Shown in pieces: positions 32,671 to 40,947 of a stretch of 64,000 nt of DNA. Where the stretch lies: assembly GCF_003515065.1 (NCBI RefSeq), contig NZ_QXGH01000039.1, positions 1 to 64,000 of the forward strand, in the 5' to 3' direction. The notes below the pieces were generated by a model that saw only the letters and a program-made list of their open reading frames with translations, searched no databases and was not told the origin of the DNA. A program made the position numbers and the translations under genes. This DNA comes from Nocardioides immobilis (lineage in GTDB: Bacteria > Actinomycetota > Actinomycetes > Propionibacteriales > Nocardioidaceae). Position 1 is the stretch's first letter. Each line of letters opens with the position of its first letter.

Positions 32671-33753
32671 GTGACCGACGGCCAGAGAGTTACTAGATTC
32701 GGCCAGGTGACCCTCGTCGAGCGACCGACCTCTCCTGAGACCCGCGCCCCTCGACCGCCGATGGGGACGCTCATCTTGGCCCGCCTCGGGATGGAGCGCG
32801 GCTTGTCCGAGGAGGCCGTGCTCGCCGGGACCACGGTGACCCTGGCCGACCTCGAGAATCCCGACATCGAGGTGGCGGCGGAGACCGAGACGGCCGTGAT
32901 CCGCAACCTCGCCGGCGCCGCCGGGGCCGGCGCGACCTGGGGCCTGGACGCCGGTTGCCGCTTCCACGTCACGACCTTCGGCATCTGGGGGTTCGCCCTC
33001 GTCAGCGCGCCGACCGTCCGGGCCGCTGTCGAGATCGGCCTGCGGTGGATCGACCTGACCTACGCACTGACGGCGCCGTTCGCAGACGTCGACGAGCACG
33101 GCGACCTGCGGATGACCTTCCGGACTCCCCCGGAGACGGACGAGGTCGCGCGCTTCGTCCTCCAGCGGGACATGGCAGCGGTCCAGACGATCCTGCAGGA
33201 GGTGCTCGGGCGCGACGCCCGCTTCCTGCGGGTGACGTTCAACCAGGTGCCGGAGCCGGGGACGGTGGACCGGTTCACCGAGGTCTTCGGCGTCACCCCG
33301 GAGTTCGGCGCCCCAGCGAACACGGTGGTCTTCGCCCCCGACATCGTCGACACCCGGCTCCCCCAGGCCGACGAGCACACCACCGCCCTCGCCCAGGCCC
33401 AGTGCCGGGCGATGCTCGACCGGCGGCACACCAGGCCCGGGCTCGCCGGCCAGGTGCGCGACCTCGTCGTCGCGCGACTCCGGGACGTCCCTACGGCGAC
33501 CGAGATCGCCTCCGCGCTCAACGTGAGCGAGCGGACGCTCCGCCGTCGGCTGGCCGACGAGGACACGTCCGTTCGGAAGCTCGTCGACGAGGTCCGGGCC
33601 ACGCTCGCCGCGGAGTTCCTCTCCTCAGGGAGCCTCACCATCGCCGAGATCGCGGAGCGCCTCGGCTACGTCGAGGTGTCCAGCTTCTCCCAGGCGTTCC
33701 GCCGGTGGCACGGCGTCAGCGCACGGCAGTACGTCGCCGCGGCCGCGACCTGA
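32671..33753 (+). CDS. AraC-family regulator with AraC_N (OruR/VirS-like) ligand domain
   Basis: A 348-360-residue regulator. The N-terminal domain (AGAGATWGLDAGCRFHVTTF; GLRWIDLTYALTAPFADVDE) is of the arabinose-binding-like OruR/VirS type. The C-terminal AraC double HTH reads VPTATEIASALNVSERTLRR and IAEIAERLGYVEVSSFSQAF-RRWHGVSARQY. GTG 32671 is the longest start; GTG 32707, 10 bases after a TACTAG element at about 32691, could be a leaderless start. Possibly controls the divergent cyclase or downstream gene. Confidence 0.83.
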   Translation: MTDGQRVTRFGQVTLVERPTSPETRAPRPPMGTLILARLGMERGLSEEAVLAGTTVTLADLENPDIEVAAETETAVIRNLAGAAGAGATWGLDAGCRFHVTTFGIWGFALVSAPTVRAAVEIGLRWIDLTYALTAPFADVDEHGDLRMTFRTPPETDEVARFVLQRDMAAVQTILQEVLGRDARFLRVTFNQVPEPGTVDRFTEVFGVTPEFGAPANTVVFAPDIVDTRLPQADEHTTALAQAQCRAMLDRRHTRPGLAGQVRDLVVARLRDVPTATEIASALNVSERTLRRRLADEDTSVRKLVDEVRATLAAEFLSSGSLTIAEIAERLGYVEVSSFSQAFRRWHGVSARQYVAAAAT

Positions 33754-33771
33754 CCGCCCGTTCCCCGGCGC

Positions 33772-34584
33772 TCAGAGATCGCGACCGAGGAGCGCGTCCA
33801 CGTTGGGGAGGCCCACGAACCGGGAGACGGTGCCGGAGTCAGCGAGCTCCCGTGCCGCCTCGAGGAAGCCGCCCCAGGCAGTGCGGGCGAGGGTGCCGCC
33901 GACGCTGATCCGCCGAACGCCGAGCTCGGCGGCCTCCGCGACGGTGATGAACGGGGCGTTGATCAGCAGGTTGACCGGCTTCGGAGCCACCGCCTCGACG
34001 ATGGCGGTGACGTGCTCGATCGACTCGATCCGCGGTGCGTACAAGCAGTCCGCACCCGCCTCGTCGTACGCCTGCAACCGGCGGATCGTCTCGTCGATGT
34101 CGGGCCGTCCCACGACGAAGCCCTCGGACCGACCCGTGAGCAGGACGCCGGTGTCGCTCTCGTCGATCGCCTGACGTGCCGCCCGGACCCGCTCGACTGC
34201 CAGGTCGAAGTCGTACAGCGGCGCCGCCTCGTCGCCGGTCGAGTCCTCGATCGAGAGTCCTGCGATCCCGGTCGCGGCGGCCAGCTTCACGTTCTCGCCG
34301 ACCCCCTCGGGCTCGACCGCGAAGCCGCCCTGGAAGTCGGCGTTGACCGGCACCGACACCGCGCCGGCCACCGTGCGCAAGTGGTCGAGAGCCTGCGGCA
34401 GCGTGAGCGCGTTGTCCGGCAGGCCGAGGGTCCAGGCGGCCCCTGCGCTCGTCGTCGCCAGCGCCGGGAACCCCATCAGCTCCAGCGCCCGCGCACTCCC
34501 CGCATCCCACGGGTTCGGCATCACGAAGCACCCCGACGAGTGCAGCTGGTGGAAGGCAGCGATCCGTTCGTTGCTCGAGTCCAT
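33772..34584 (-). CDS. Isocitrate lyase/PEP-mutase superfamily protein
   Basis: A 270-residue TIM-barrel enzyme of the PEP-mutase/isocitrate-lyase superfamily: VMPNPWDAGSARALELMGFP, SVPVNADFQGGFAVEP (metal Asp), GIAGLSIEDSTG (Glu/Asp ligands), LLTGRSEGFVVGRPDIDETI and INAPFITVAEAAELGVRRIS. The KKCGH catalytic loop of true isocitrate lyase is absent, so it is a C-C or C-P bond lyase or oxaloacetate-type hydrolase of unknown substrate. ATG 34584; an overlapping GTG at 34587 is possible. Confidence 0.83.
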   Translation of the reverse strand: MDSSNERIAAFHQLHSSGCFVMPNPWDAGSARALELMGFPALATTSAGAAWTLGLPDNALTLPQALDHLRTVAGAVSVPVNADFQGGFAVEPEGVGENVKLAAATGIAGLSIEDSTGDEAAPLYDFDLAVERVRAARQAIDESDTGVLLTGRSEGFVVGRPDIDETIRRLQAYDEAGADCLYAPRIESIEHVTAIVEAVAPKPVNLLINAPFITVAEAAELGVRRISVGGTLARTAWGGFLEAARELADSGTVSRFVGLPNVDALLGRDL

Positions 34585-34596
34585 CACCGCAGTGTG

Positions 34597-34830
34597 TCAG
34601 GCGGCCTCGGACTGTGCGGGGTGAAGGGCAGCGTTCTGCGCGGCGACCGCGGCCATCCGCGCCCGGACGTCCCGGGGCGGCCGGTGCAGCGTCCTCGCGG
34701 TCAGCCGGACGAGCCCGCGAGCGTCGTCGCCGGAGTTCCAGGCGGTCGCGATGAAGGTGCCGACGGCAACGCCGGTGAGATAGGCCGGTACGGCGAGAAC
34801 CAGCGGGATGCTGGCGCGGGAAACGGTCAT
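34597..34830 (-). CDS. Small hypothetical membrane protein
   Basis: A 77-residue protein: one hydrophobic helix near the N-terminus (IPLVLAVPAYLTGVAVGTFI) and a basic amphipathic tail (LVRLTARTLHRPPRDVRARM). AAGGAG sits 8 bases before ATG 34830, favouring it over a GTG nine bases earlier. Lies just upstream of the PEP-mutase-like gene on the same strand. No known family. Confidence 0.6.
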   Translation of the reverse strand: MTVSRASIPLVLAVPAYLTGVAVGTFIATAWNSGDDARGLVRLTARTLHRPPRDVRARMAAVAAQNAALHPAQSEAA

Positions 34831-34921
34831 CGCGATCACTCCTTCTGTCAGTACAGAGGAGCGTTCCCCGCTCCTGATACTTCGACGCGCCAGATCGGCT
34901 GAAGGTTGCGTGATCTGCGTC

Positions 34922-35506
34922 CTACCGCGACGGCCAGCCCTTCGCGTCGAGGTACCAGCCGGCCGAGGTCAGCACCACCACGATGAGCAGCGCGAACAGC
35001 AGGCCTCCGGCCACCGGGAGGAACCAGCCGGGCGCGCGCTTCGACCGGACCGCGACCACCTTCACCACGACGGCGCCGAAGACCGCACACGCGAGCACCT
35101 CGTGGACGATCCCCCGCACCGGAACCTCGTAGCCGTGCACGGTCCCGGTCTGGAAGCCGAACGCCCAGATGCAGTGGTAGCCGACGAACACCGCCAGCAG
35201 GAGGGCGATCGACCCGGAGGCGCGGTGGGCCATCCCCAGCCAGGACGGTGCCCTGATGCCGAGCTTGCCGTAGAGCCAGAGCGCACCGACGACCTGGCCG
35301 ACCGCCAGCACCCCGATCACCGTCGAGACGGCGACCTTCATGTCGCGGACGTCCTTGAAACCGAGGGTCGTCGTGCCGTCGAGGGTCGGGTCGTGCACCT
35401 TGCTGAACACTCCGACGAGCAACGCGACCACCGCGCCGGCGACGAAGGCACCCAACGGGACGGCCATTCTCTTCTGCGCGCTGTGTCGCGCGGTGGTGTC
35501 TGCCAT
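34922..35506 (-). CDS. Multi-pass membrane protein (DUF6529-like)
   Basis: A 194-residue membrane protein with about five helices (MAVPLGAFVAGAVVALLVGV; VAVSTVIGVLAVGQVVGALW; GSIALLLAVFVGYHCIWAFG; VHEVLACAVFGAVVVKVVAV; FLPVAGGLLFALLIVVVL). His residues in the middle helices (MAHRASGS, VGYHCIW, GIVHEV) recall cytochrome b561-like heme ligands. Likely a redox membrane protein; unconfirmed. No obvious operon partner. Confidence 0.7.
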   Translation of the reverse strand: MADTTARHSAQKRMAVPLGAFVAGAVVALLVGVFSKVHDPTLDGTTTLGFKDVRDMKVAVSTVIGVLAVGQVVGALWLYGKLGIRAPSWLGMAHRASGSIALLLAVFVGYHCIWAFGFQTGTVHGYEVPVRGIVHEVLACAVFGAVVVKVVAVRSKRAPGWFLPVAGGLLFALLIVVVLTSAGWYLDAKGWPSR

Positions 35507-35554
35507 CCGTTCAGGATGCTCCGGTCGCGGCCTGTTGGGTATGGCCCGACCGGG

Positions 35555-36070
35555 TCAGGCGCGGCCTTCCAACGCGTCGTCGCGCTCGGCGATGTCGAGG
35601 CCCGGCAGCATCTGGCGGAGCCGGCTGAGCGCGTCACGCGCCTGGGACTTCACGGTGCCGACAGCGATGCCCAGGATCGCGGCGGTCTCACGTTCCGTCA
35701 GGTCCTCGTAGTAGCGCAGCACGATCACTGCTCGCTGACGCGGCGCGAGCCGTGCCAGCGCGTCGTGGAGCGCGAGCCGGTCGTCCGTCGCAGGGACGGC
35801 CGCTGCCCGGTCCGGTATCGCCTCGACGTGCACCTCGCGCCACCGCCGGCGGCGCCACCGGGAGACGTTCGTCGTCACGAGCACGCGGCGGACGTAGGCC
35901 TCCGGGTCGGCGGCCACCTTGGCCCAGCGCGGCACGACCTTGATGAGAGCCGCCTGCACCAGGTCGTCGGCGTCGTGCGGATCACCGGTGAGCAGGTAGG
36001 CCGTCCGCAGCAGCGCCGGTCGCCGGGCAGCGACCCACTCCTCGAATCCGGCCCGCGACGGATCAGGCAC
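35555..36070 (-). CDS. RNA polymerase ECF sigma factor (SigE/SigL-type)
   Basis: A 171-residue sigma-70 factor. Region 2: LLRTAYLLTGDPHDADDLVQ and KVVPRWAKVAADPEAYVRRV; region 4: LARLAPRQRAVIVLRYYEDL-TERETAAILGIAVGTVKSQA. Belongs to the actinobacterial SigE family (often SigE-family in annotation). GTG 36070 overlaps the stop of the upstream WD-repeat-like gene by 8 bases, so the latter probably regulates it as a membrane-bound anti-sigma or sensor. Confidence 0.9.
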   Translation of the reverse strand: MPDPSRAGFEEWVAARRPALLRTAYLLTGDPHDADDLVQAALIKVVPRWAKVAADPEAYVRRVLVTTNVSRWRRRRWREVHVEAIPDRAAAVPATDDRLALHDALARLAPRQRAVIVLRYYEDLTERETAAILGIAVGTVKSQARDALSRLRQMLPGLDIAERDDALEGRA

Positions 36071-37376
36071 GCCTTCGCCTCCGCCGCAGCATCAAGGCGC
36101 CGGCGAGCGCGACGACCACGACACCGCCGCCCCATAAGAACGGCGTCCGCGGGTCCGAGGTCCCCTCGGGTTCCGGCGGGGTGATCAGCGCGTTCCGCCA
36201 GAGGTCGCCGGCCAGCTTCGGCGAGTTGACCTGGTCGCCCTCGCCGCCCATCCGGTACTCGACCACCTCACCGGTCACGATGTCGACCACGTGCACGGTG
36301 GACCGGAACCGTCCGACGACGACATGCCGCGTGTCCCGCCAGCCCAGCAGCTGGGCAGGATCGAGGTCCTCCACCGGGATCACCCGATCGCGCGCCCCCG
36401 CGAGCGTGCGGCCGGCGTACAGACGCCAAGGACCGCCTCGTACGTCGCCGTCTCGCCCGATGTAGGCGAACCCGCGGTCGTCCGGGGCCCACGACGCCGT
36501 GATCACCTCCTGCGGCAGGGAGTACGACGACCTCGCGCCGGTCGCGGGATCGGCCCGGTAGACCATGCGCTTCCGGGACCACACCACGTCCGACGGCGCT
36601 GAGCCGAGGTTCGGCAGCCAGTAGTGACCGGGCCCCTCCAGCAGGGTCGGGGTCCCGTCCGCCACATTCCAGGCCACGAACTGGTGGCCACGTGTCCGAG
36701 GGCCACCTCGCTGCTCGTAGCTCGTGAGCAGATAGCGAGAGTCGCCCGAGAACTCCAGGTCCGACGCCGTCTCCTGCAGCCGTGGTGCGGCGGGGTCGGC
36801 CAGCTCCAGGACCTCACGAGTCGTGGTGTCCATGACCGACCACCCCGTGAGTGGACCGTTGGTATCGGGACGCCGCCCCGGCAAGTGCCGGGTCCAGGCG
36901 AGCTTTCGGCCATCTGGCGAGAGGGCGAACCAACCAATCACCGGACGGTCGTCCTCGTCGATCCCCGGCAGGTCGAGCCACTGCGAGCGGCCGTCCACCG
37001 CGGACACCCCGAACAGCTCGAGGCCTCCCCGCTCTCCGGTCAAGCCCTCGGGCGTGGTCCGCGGTGCGACTCCGACCGCCGCCAACGGTCCGTCCGGGCC
37101 CTCTTCGTCGGACCAGGTCCCGGGAGCGTGGACCACCTCGGGCAGGTGGAGCTCCTCGAACGGCACGTCGGCGGGTTGCGGCTCGCCGCGGTCCGGGTTG
37201 CCCAGGACCACTGTCGCGCCGGCGACGAGGGCGACGGTGGCGGCGACCGTTGCGACGGTGCCTGCCCGGCGGGCGCGTCCGCGCCGTACGCCGCGCTCCC
37301 AGAGGTCGCCGGGCGCCGCGCCCCCGCTGGGTGCCGCGGTCGCCAGGTCCTCGAGCCGGTCCTGCAGCGTGCTCAT
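36063..37376 (-). CDS. Membrane protein with extracytoplasmic beta-propeller, partner of the sigma factor
   Basis: A 437-residue protein. N-terminal cytoplasmic tail (QDRLEDLATAAPSGGAAPGD), a transmembrane helix at about 39-58 (AGTVATVAATVALVAGATVV), an extracellular beta-propeller with repeats such as WFALSPDGRKLAWTRHLPG, FSGDSRYLLTSYEQ and WAPDDRGFAYIGRD, and a C-terminal helix (FLWGGGVVVVALAGALMLRR). It overlaps the sigma-factor start. Common SigE-partner layout; likely an anti-sigma factor or coupled sensor, though a zinc-finger anti-sigma domain is not seen. Confidence 0.75.
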   Translation of the reverse strand: MSTLQDRLEDLATAAPSGGAAPGDLWERGVRRGRARRAGTVATVAATVALVAGATVVLGNPDRGEPQPADVPFEELHLPEVVHAPGTWSDEEGPDGPLAAVGVAPRTTPEGLTGERGGLELFGVSAVDGRSQWLDLPGIDEDDRPVIGWFALSPDGRKLAWTRHLPGRRPDTNGPLTGWSVMDTTTREVLELADPAAPRLQETASDLEFSGDSRYLLTSYEQRGGPRTRGHQFVAWNVADGTPTLLEGPGHYWLPNLGSAPSDVVWSRKRMVYRADPATGARSSYSLPQEVITASWAPDDRGFAYIGRDGDVRGGPWRLYAGRTLAGARDRVIPVEDLDPAQLLGWRDTRHVVVGRFRSTVHVVDIVTGEVVEYRMGGEGDQVNSPKLAGDLWRNALITPPEPEGTSDPRTPFLWGGGVVVVALAGALMLRRRRRRA

Positions 37377-37453
37377 CCGATCCTCCTCTTCCTCGTCATC
37401 CCCTCACACGCCTCGAGAGGACAGGAAGGAGGGGTGGAGGGAGCGAGTGCTTC

Positions 37454-38749
37454 TCACCCGGCGTCGGGGCGAGCGGCGACCGGGCGATTGGGAGGCGCCT
37501 CGCGAGTGTCGAACCTGGTGCTCGCCAACGCCCGCTCGGACATGGTGATGAGGTCGAGGACCTCGCGCGCGACGTACGCCGTCGCACCGCGCTCGATCGA
37601 CTTCGTGGTGACGATGCGGGCTTGTCGCAGCTCGTCGAGAGCGGCACTGGCCGCCGGGAACGAGACGTCGAGGATCTTCGCCAGTGTTGTCGCCGTGACG
37701 ACCGGAGCCTCCGGTAGCTGGCCCAACAGCCGGGCGACCGCGGAGTCCGCGCGCGGCGCGGCCCTGAGCCCGATCGAGGCCCGGTACGTCGCGAGCCGCT
37801 GCGCCCAGTCCGCACGGAGCTCGCCGATCTGCCTCACCAGCATCGCGGACTGTTCTGCCGCTAGTGCCGATGCCTCGACGAAGACCTGCAACCAAGCGTT
37901 GGCAGCTTTGCTCGCCTCCTTCGAGGACATAGGCGCGCTGTGTCGGTAGGCGCTCAGCCCGTCGACGTACCGACCTCTCAGTGTGGCGAGGACCAGGCTG
38001 ATCGGAAGGACGGCGCTTTCGGTGAGGCCGCGGCGGGCGAGCAGGGTGTGGATGAGCGCGCGCCCGACTCGGCCGTTGCCATCGGTGAACGGGTGGATCG
38101 TCTCGAACTGGGCATGCACGAGCGCCGCTTGGATGAGCGGCGCGTGGGCGGCGCCGTTGATGTAGTCGACGAGGTCGGCCATCAGCCTCGGAACCTGTGC
38201 GGGGTCGGGCGGCACGAAGTCGGCGCCGATCGGGGTCCAGTCGGAGCCGCCGATCCAGTTCTGAACGCTCCTCAGCCCGTGGTGGCGCGGTTGTTCCGGG
38301 AGGAGCGACCGGTGGAGCTCGACGATCTGGTCCACCGTCAATGTCCCAGCTTCGACGAGCTCGGTCGTCGACCGGCGGACGATCGTCATGTTGTTGGCCA
38401 CCAGCTTGGCCTGCTCGCTGATCCCTCTGACCGTCTCGGACTGACCGAGCTCCGCCAGCGCAACCTGCTGGGCGGACGGCGCGATGCCCTCGATGCGGGA
38501 GCTGGCGATGGCTTCGGAACGCAGCAGGAACCGGGCGATGCCAGCCAGGCTCTCGGAGCCCGAACCGTTGAGCGCCCGGACGCTCCGTTCGACTGCCGTG
38601 ACCTCGCGGGAAAGGTCGCCGTCGACGGCGAGGGCGACACCGTCAATCGTGTCGGGTAGGTAACGCGCGTAGGTTCCGGAGCGCTGAGCCGCGCGCGGCA
38701 CGCCTGAGTCGGCGCTCGACTCCCAGTGCGCTTCCTCCCACGTGGCCAT
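37454..38749 (-). CDS. Fic-domain AMPylase-type protein with C-terminal winged helix
   Basis: A 431-residue Fic protein. HPFTDGNGRVGR (219-230) is a full Fic motif (HxFx(D/E)GNGRxxR). N-terminal inhibitory helix SSRIEG (83-88) matches (S/T)xxxE(G/N), so class II autoinhibition is expected. C-terminal residues 330-420 look like a winged helix (VVTATTLAKILDVSFPAASA; ARIVTTKSIERGATAYVAR). Transfers AMP or another nucleotide to a target protein. ATG 38749 with AGGAAAG upstream, next to a strong AT-rich inverted repeat; autoregulation by its own winged helix is possible. A longer upstream open frame is rejected. Confidence 0.88.
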   Translation of the reverse strand: MATWEEAHWESSADSGVPRAAQRSGTYARYLPDTIDGVALAVDGDLSREVTAVERSVRALNGSGSESLAGIARFLLRSEAIASSRIEGIAPSAQQVALAELGQSETVRGISEQAKLVANNMTIVRRSTTELVEAGTLTVDQIVELHRSLLPEQPRHHGLRSVQNWIGGSDWTPIGADFVPPDPAQVPRLMADLVDYINGAAHAPLIQAALVHAQFETIHPFTDGNGRVGRALIHTLLARRGLTESAVLPISLVLATLRGRYVDGLSAYRHSAPMSSKEASKAANAWLQVFVEASALAAEQSAMLVRQIGELRADWAQRLATYRASIGLRAAPRADSAVARLLGQLPEAPVVTATTLAKILDVSFPAASAALDELRQARIVTTKSIERGATAYVAREVLDLITMSERALASTRFDTREAPPNRPVAARPDAG

Positions 38750-38776
38750 CAGCGCTTTCCTTTCATCGAGACGAAC

Positions 38777-38810
38777 TCTATCAAAGGATAGATATCCAAA
38801 CTTTGATAGA
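38777..38810. promoter_or_regulatory. AT-rich inverted repeat upstream of the Fic gene
   Basis: TCTATCAAAG (38777-38786) and CTTTGATAGA (38801-38810) are perfect 10-base arms around GATAGATATCCAAA. The block is strikingly AT-rich for this genome and sits 28 bases upstream of the Fic start, consistent with an operator overlapping its promoter. No dedicated repressor gene is adjacent, so the Fic winged helix is the leading candidate binder. Confidence 0.6.
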
Positions 38811-38884
38811 TATGGGTCCGACGTAAGGAAAAGTGCAATCGCCCGCTGTCCAGACCGCGGTCTGCCGCCAGCTAGGTTCGGCGG

Positions 38885-39334
38885 ATGCGGATCTGGAGCC
38901 TGCACCCGCGCTACCTGGACCGCCAGGGACTGACGGCGTGCTGGCGCGAGACGCTGCTGGCGCAGGCAGTGCTGGCGGGCCGGACCCGGGGCTACCAGGC
39001 TCACCCCCAGCTCGAGCGGTTCCGCGCCCACGCGGACCCGATCGGGGCAATCTGCGGCTACCTGCACGGCGTCGCCGACGAGGCGGACGTGCGGGGCTAC
39101 CGGTACGACCGCAGCAGGGTCGACCGGCCACCGACGACGGTCGCGACGATCGAGGTCACGACCGGGCAGCTCGACCTGGAGTGGGCGTGGCTCCGGTCCA
39201 AGCTCGCCGTACGGAACCCCGAGGTGCTCGCGCGCTGGGAGGCCATCGAACGCCCGGCGGCGCATCCGTCCTTCACGCCGGTCGACGGCCCCGTCGCGAC
39301 ATGGGAGCGCAACACCAGCGCCGGCGTCAGGTGA
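38885..39334 (+). CDS. Pyrimidine dimer DNA glycosylase (T4 endonuclease V family)
   Basis: A 149-residue protein of the Pyr_excise family: MRIWSLHPRYLDRQGLTACW, RETLLAQAVLAGRTRGYQAH and PQLERFRAHADPIGAICGYL. The Arg/Glu catalytic region of T4 endoV-like enzymes is suggested by the conserved LxRxxLTACWRE block. Excises UV pyrimidine dimers. Its 3' end overlaps the next minus-strand gene by 8 bases. Confidence 0.82.
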   Translation: MRIWSLHPRYLDRQGLTACWRETLLAQAVLAGRTRGYQAHPQLERFRAHADPIGAICGYLHGVADEADVRGYRYDRSRVDRPPTTVATIEVTTGQLDLEWAWLRSKLAVRNPEVLARWEAIERPAAHPSFTPVDGPVATWERNTSAGVR

Positions 39335-39557
39335 GATGCAGCCCGAAGACGTCGAGGTCGGTGAAGATCAGGACCGGCCACAGGGCCACGTGCAGTGCGT
39401 AGGTGATCGGCTTCTCGGTACCGAAGACCTCGTTCAGATTGGCATGGCCGTCGGCCCAGAACAGGCCGATCAGGATCCAGACGGCCCCGATCATCACGGT
39501 GGCGCCCAGCCACTCCGAAACGGTCATCGGCTTCCGCTCGGTCTCCACAGCGGTCAT
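39327..39557 (-). CDS. Small two-helix membrane protein
   Basis: A 76-residue protein with two hydrophobic helices (LGATVMIGAVWILIGLFWAD and ITYALHVALWPVLIFTDLDV). GGGGGAGAC ends directly before ATG 39557. Ends inside the 3' end of the convergent UV-repair gene. Family not recognised. Confidence 0.6.
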   Translation of the reverse strand: MTAVETERKPMTVSEWLGATVMIGAVWILIGLFWADGHANLNEVFGTEKPITYALHVALWPVLIFTDLDVFGLHLT

Positions 39558-39593
39558 GTCTCCCCCGGTCTGTTTGGGTCGGCGTCCCGCAAA

Positions 39594-39611
39594 TACTACA
39601 CACCCGTAGTA
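39594..39611. promoter_or_regulatory. Short inverted repeat upstream of the small membrane protein
   Basis: TACTAC (39594-39599) and GTAGTA (39606-39611) flank ACACCC; the site is about 37 bases upstream of the small membrane gene at 39557. Simple regulatory palindrome candidate; no regulator is adjacent. Confidence 0.35.
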
Positions 39612-39716
39612 ATTGTTCAAGGGGTCGACCGCTCGGACCCGGCACTAGATCGCGGAGGCGCCGGTCTCCCCGGTCCGCACCCGCTGGATGGACTCGACAG
39701 GACGAGCGGCGGCCGG

Positions 39717-40142
39717 TCAGCCCACGCTGCGCCGCCGTGACCAGGCGAGGCTCGCGAGGGCCAACGCCCCGACCAGCAGGCCGAAGTCGCGCAGGGCGAT
39801 GTCGAGGAACTCACACATCGTCACCAGGTTGAGGATGATGCCGCCGAGCCAGGCGGCGACGAGGACGGCGCCGTACCGGGGAGCGACGGCGACCACCACT
39901 CCGGCGGCGACCTCGATCACGCCGACCGCGAGCATCGCGTCGTGGGCCGACCCGGGCACGAGGTCGTTGATCCAGGGCGCGAGGTACTGCTCCCAGTCGG
40001 TCAGCAGCTCGGCGAACTTGTCGAGGCCGAACGCGATCGGCGCGATCGTGAAGACGGTGCGGAGCAGGAGGAAGGCGCGGTCCGCGCCCACGTCGGGCGA
40101 GGTGGGGGCGGTGTCGTGCTGCGAGGAGGCGGTGTCGGTCAT
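39717..40142 (-). CDS. Multi-pass membrane protein, module copy A
   Basis: A 141-residue protein with an acidic hydrophilic N-terminus and four hydrophobic helices (LLRTVFTIAPIAFGLDKFAE; AMLAVGVIEVAAGVVVAVAP; VLVAAWLGGIILNLVTM; DFGLLVGALALASLAWSRR). It matches the protein at 53065-53538 along most of its length (G-x-D, W-x-ND-x-x-PG-x-A-x-D, VGV, VAVAP-x-x-G, NL). DoxX-like in size and topology, but that is not certain. AAAGGACG before ATG 40142. Divergent from the wHTH gene at 40231. Confidence 0.75.
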   Translation of the reverse strand: MTDTASSQHDTAPTSPDVGADRAFLLLRTVFTIAPIAFGLDKFAELLTDWEQYLAPWINDLVPGSAHDAMLAVGVIEVAAGVVVAVAPRYGAVLVAAWLGGIILNLVTMCEFLDIALRDFGLLVGALALASLAWSRRRSVG

Positions 40143-40168
40143 GACGACGTCCTTTCTAGTTTGTGCTT

Positions 40169-40223
40169 TCTTCGAATTTAGACCTCGCCCACGCTCTTGT
40201 GTCAAGGATCTTCTGATTTAGAC
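40169..40223. promoter_or_regulatory. Direct repeats in the divergent promoter of module A
   Basis: TCTTCGAATTTAGAC (40169-40183) and TCTTCTGATTTAGAC (40209-40223) are the same 15-mer with two changes, spaced exactly 40 bases, about four helix turns. They lie between the membrane gene (start 40142) and the regulator (start 40231), so they are likely binding sites for that regulator. Confidence 0.55.
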
Positions 40224-40230
40224 TTCGGCC

Positions 40231-40911
40231 ATGGACCTGCGCGACCAGGCGAGCCGCATCGGCACCCTTGCCGACGACACGCGACGCCGCCTGTACGAGT
40301 ACGTCGCCGCGCAGACCGGGCCCGTGACCCGCGACCAGGCCAGCGAGGCGCTGGACATCGCGCCGCACACGGCGTACTTCCACCTCGACAAGCTCGTCAC
40401 CGAGGGCCTCCTCGACGTGGAGAACCGGCGGCTGACCGGCCGCACCGGCCCGGGCGCCGGACGACCGAGCAAGCTCTACCGACGGGCGGACCGCGAGCTC
40501 GCCGTCTCCCTCCCACCGCGCCAGTACGACGTCGTCGGCGACATCCTCGCCAGCGCGGTGGTCCGGGCGCGGGCCGGCCAGCCGCTCGACGCCGCCCTCG
40601 ACGAGACGGCTCACGAGCGGGGCGCGGAGATCGCCGGCGCCGCCGATGCGGCCGCGCTCCCCCGACTCGAGGGGGTGGCACAGGTGCTGGCGTCGCTCGG
40701 CTACGAGCCGCGCCTCGACGACGACCGGGTCGATCTCGCCAACTGTCCCTTCGACACGTTGGCCGAGAAGCACACCGAGCTGGTCTGCGGCCTCAACCGG
40801 TCGTTCGTCCAGGGCGTCGGCGACGGACTCGGCGGCGGCGTGGCCGCCTGCCTGGAACCGCAGGAAGGCCAGTGCTGCGTGCGGGTCCGCACCGCGGAGG
40901 GGGGCTCCTGA
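40231..40911 (+). CDS. wHTH regulator with Cys-containing C-terminal domain, module copy A
   Basis: A 226-residue regulator. N-terminal winged helix (LADDTRRRLYEYVAAQTGPV; TRDQASEALDIAPHTAYFHL), an RLTGRTGPGAGRPSKLYRRA linker, then a ligand domain with Cys in NCPFDTLAEKHTELVC and a CC pair near the C-terminus. The layout resembles SufR, an Fe-S-binding repressor of suf operons, but the Cys spacing (C-x13-C…CC) is not identical to SufR, so Fe-S or metal binding is only suggested. Paralogous to 52275-52958; divergent from its membrane partner. Confidence 0.82.
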   Translation: MDLRDQASRIGTLADDTRRRLYEYVAAQTGPVTRDQASEALDIAPHTAYFHLDKLVTEGLLDVENRRLTGRTGPGAGRPSKLYRRADRELAVSLPPRQYDVVGDILASAVVRARAGQPLDAALDETAHERGAEIAGAADAAALPRLEGVAQVLASLGYEPRLDDDRVDLANCPFDTLAEKHTELVCGLNRSFVQGVGDGLGGGVAACLEPQEGQCCVRVRTAEGGS

Positions 40912-40947
40912 CCGTCTGCTCCTCGCAGATCCGGGCACTGTCCGACC

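Noticed and set aside
37454..39265. A 603-residue open frame extending the Fic gene upstream
   Set aside because: The extra N-terminal part is Arg/Pro-rich, antisense to the UV-repair gene and crosses the AT-rich promoter; the Fic family start is at 38749.
40169..40223. Repeats as a CRISPR array
   Set aside because: Only two 15-base copies 40 bases apart within a promoter; no further repeats or spacers.
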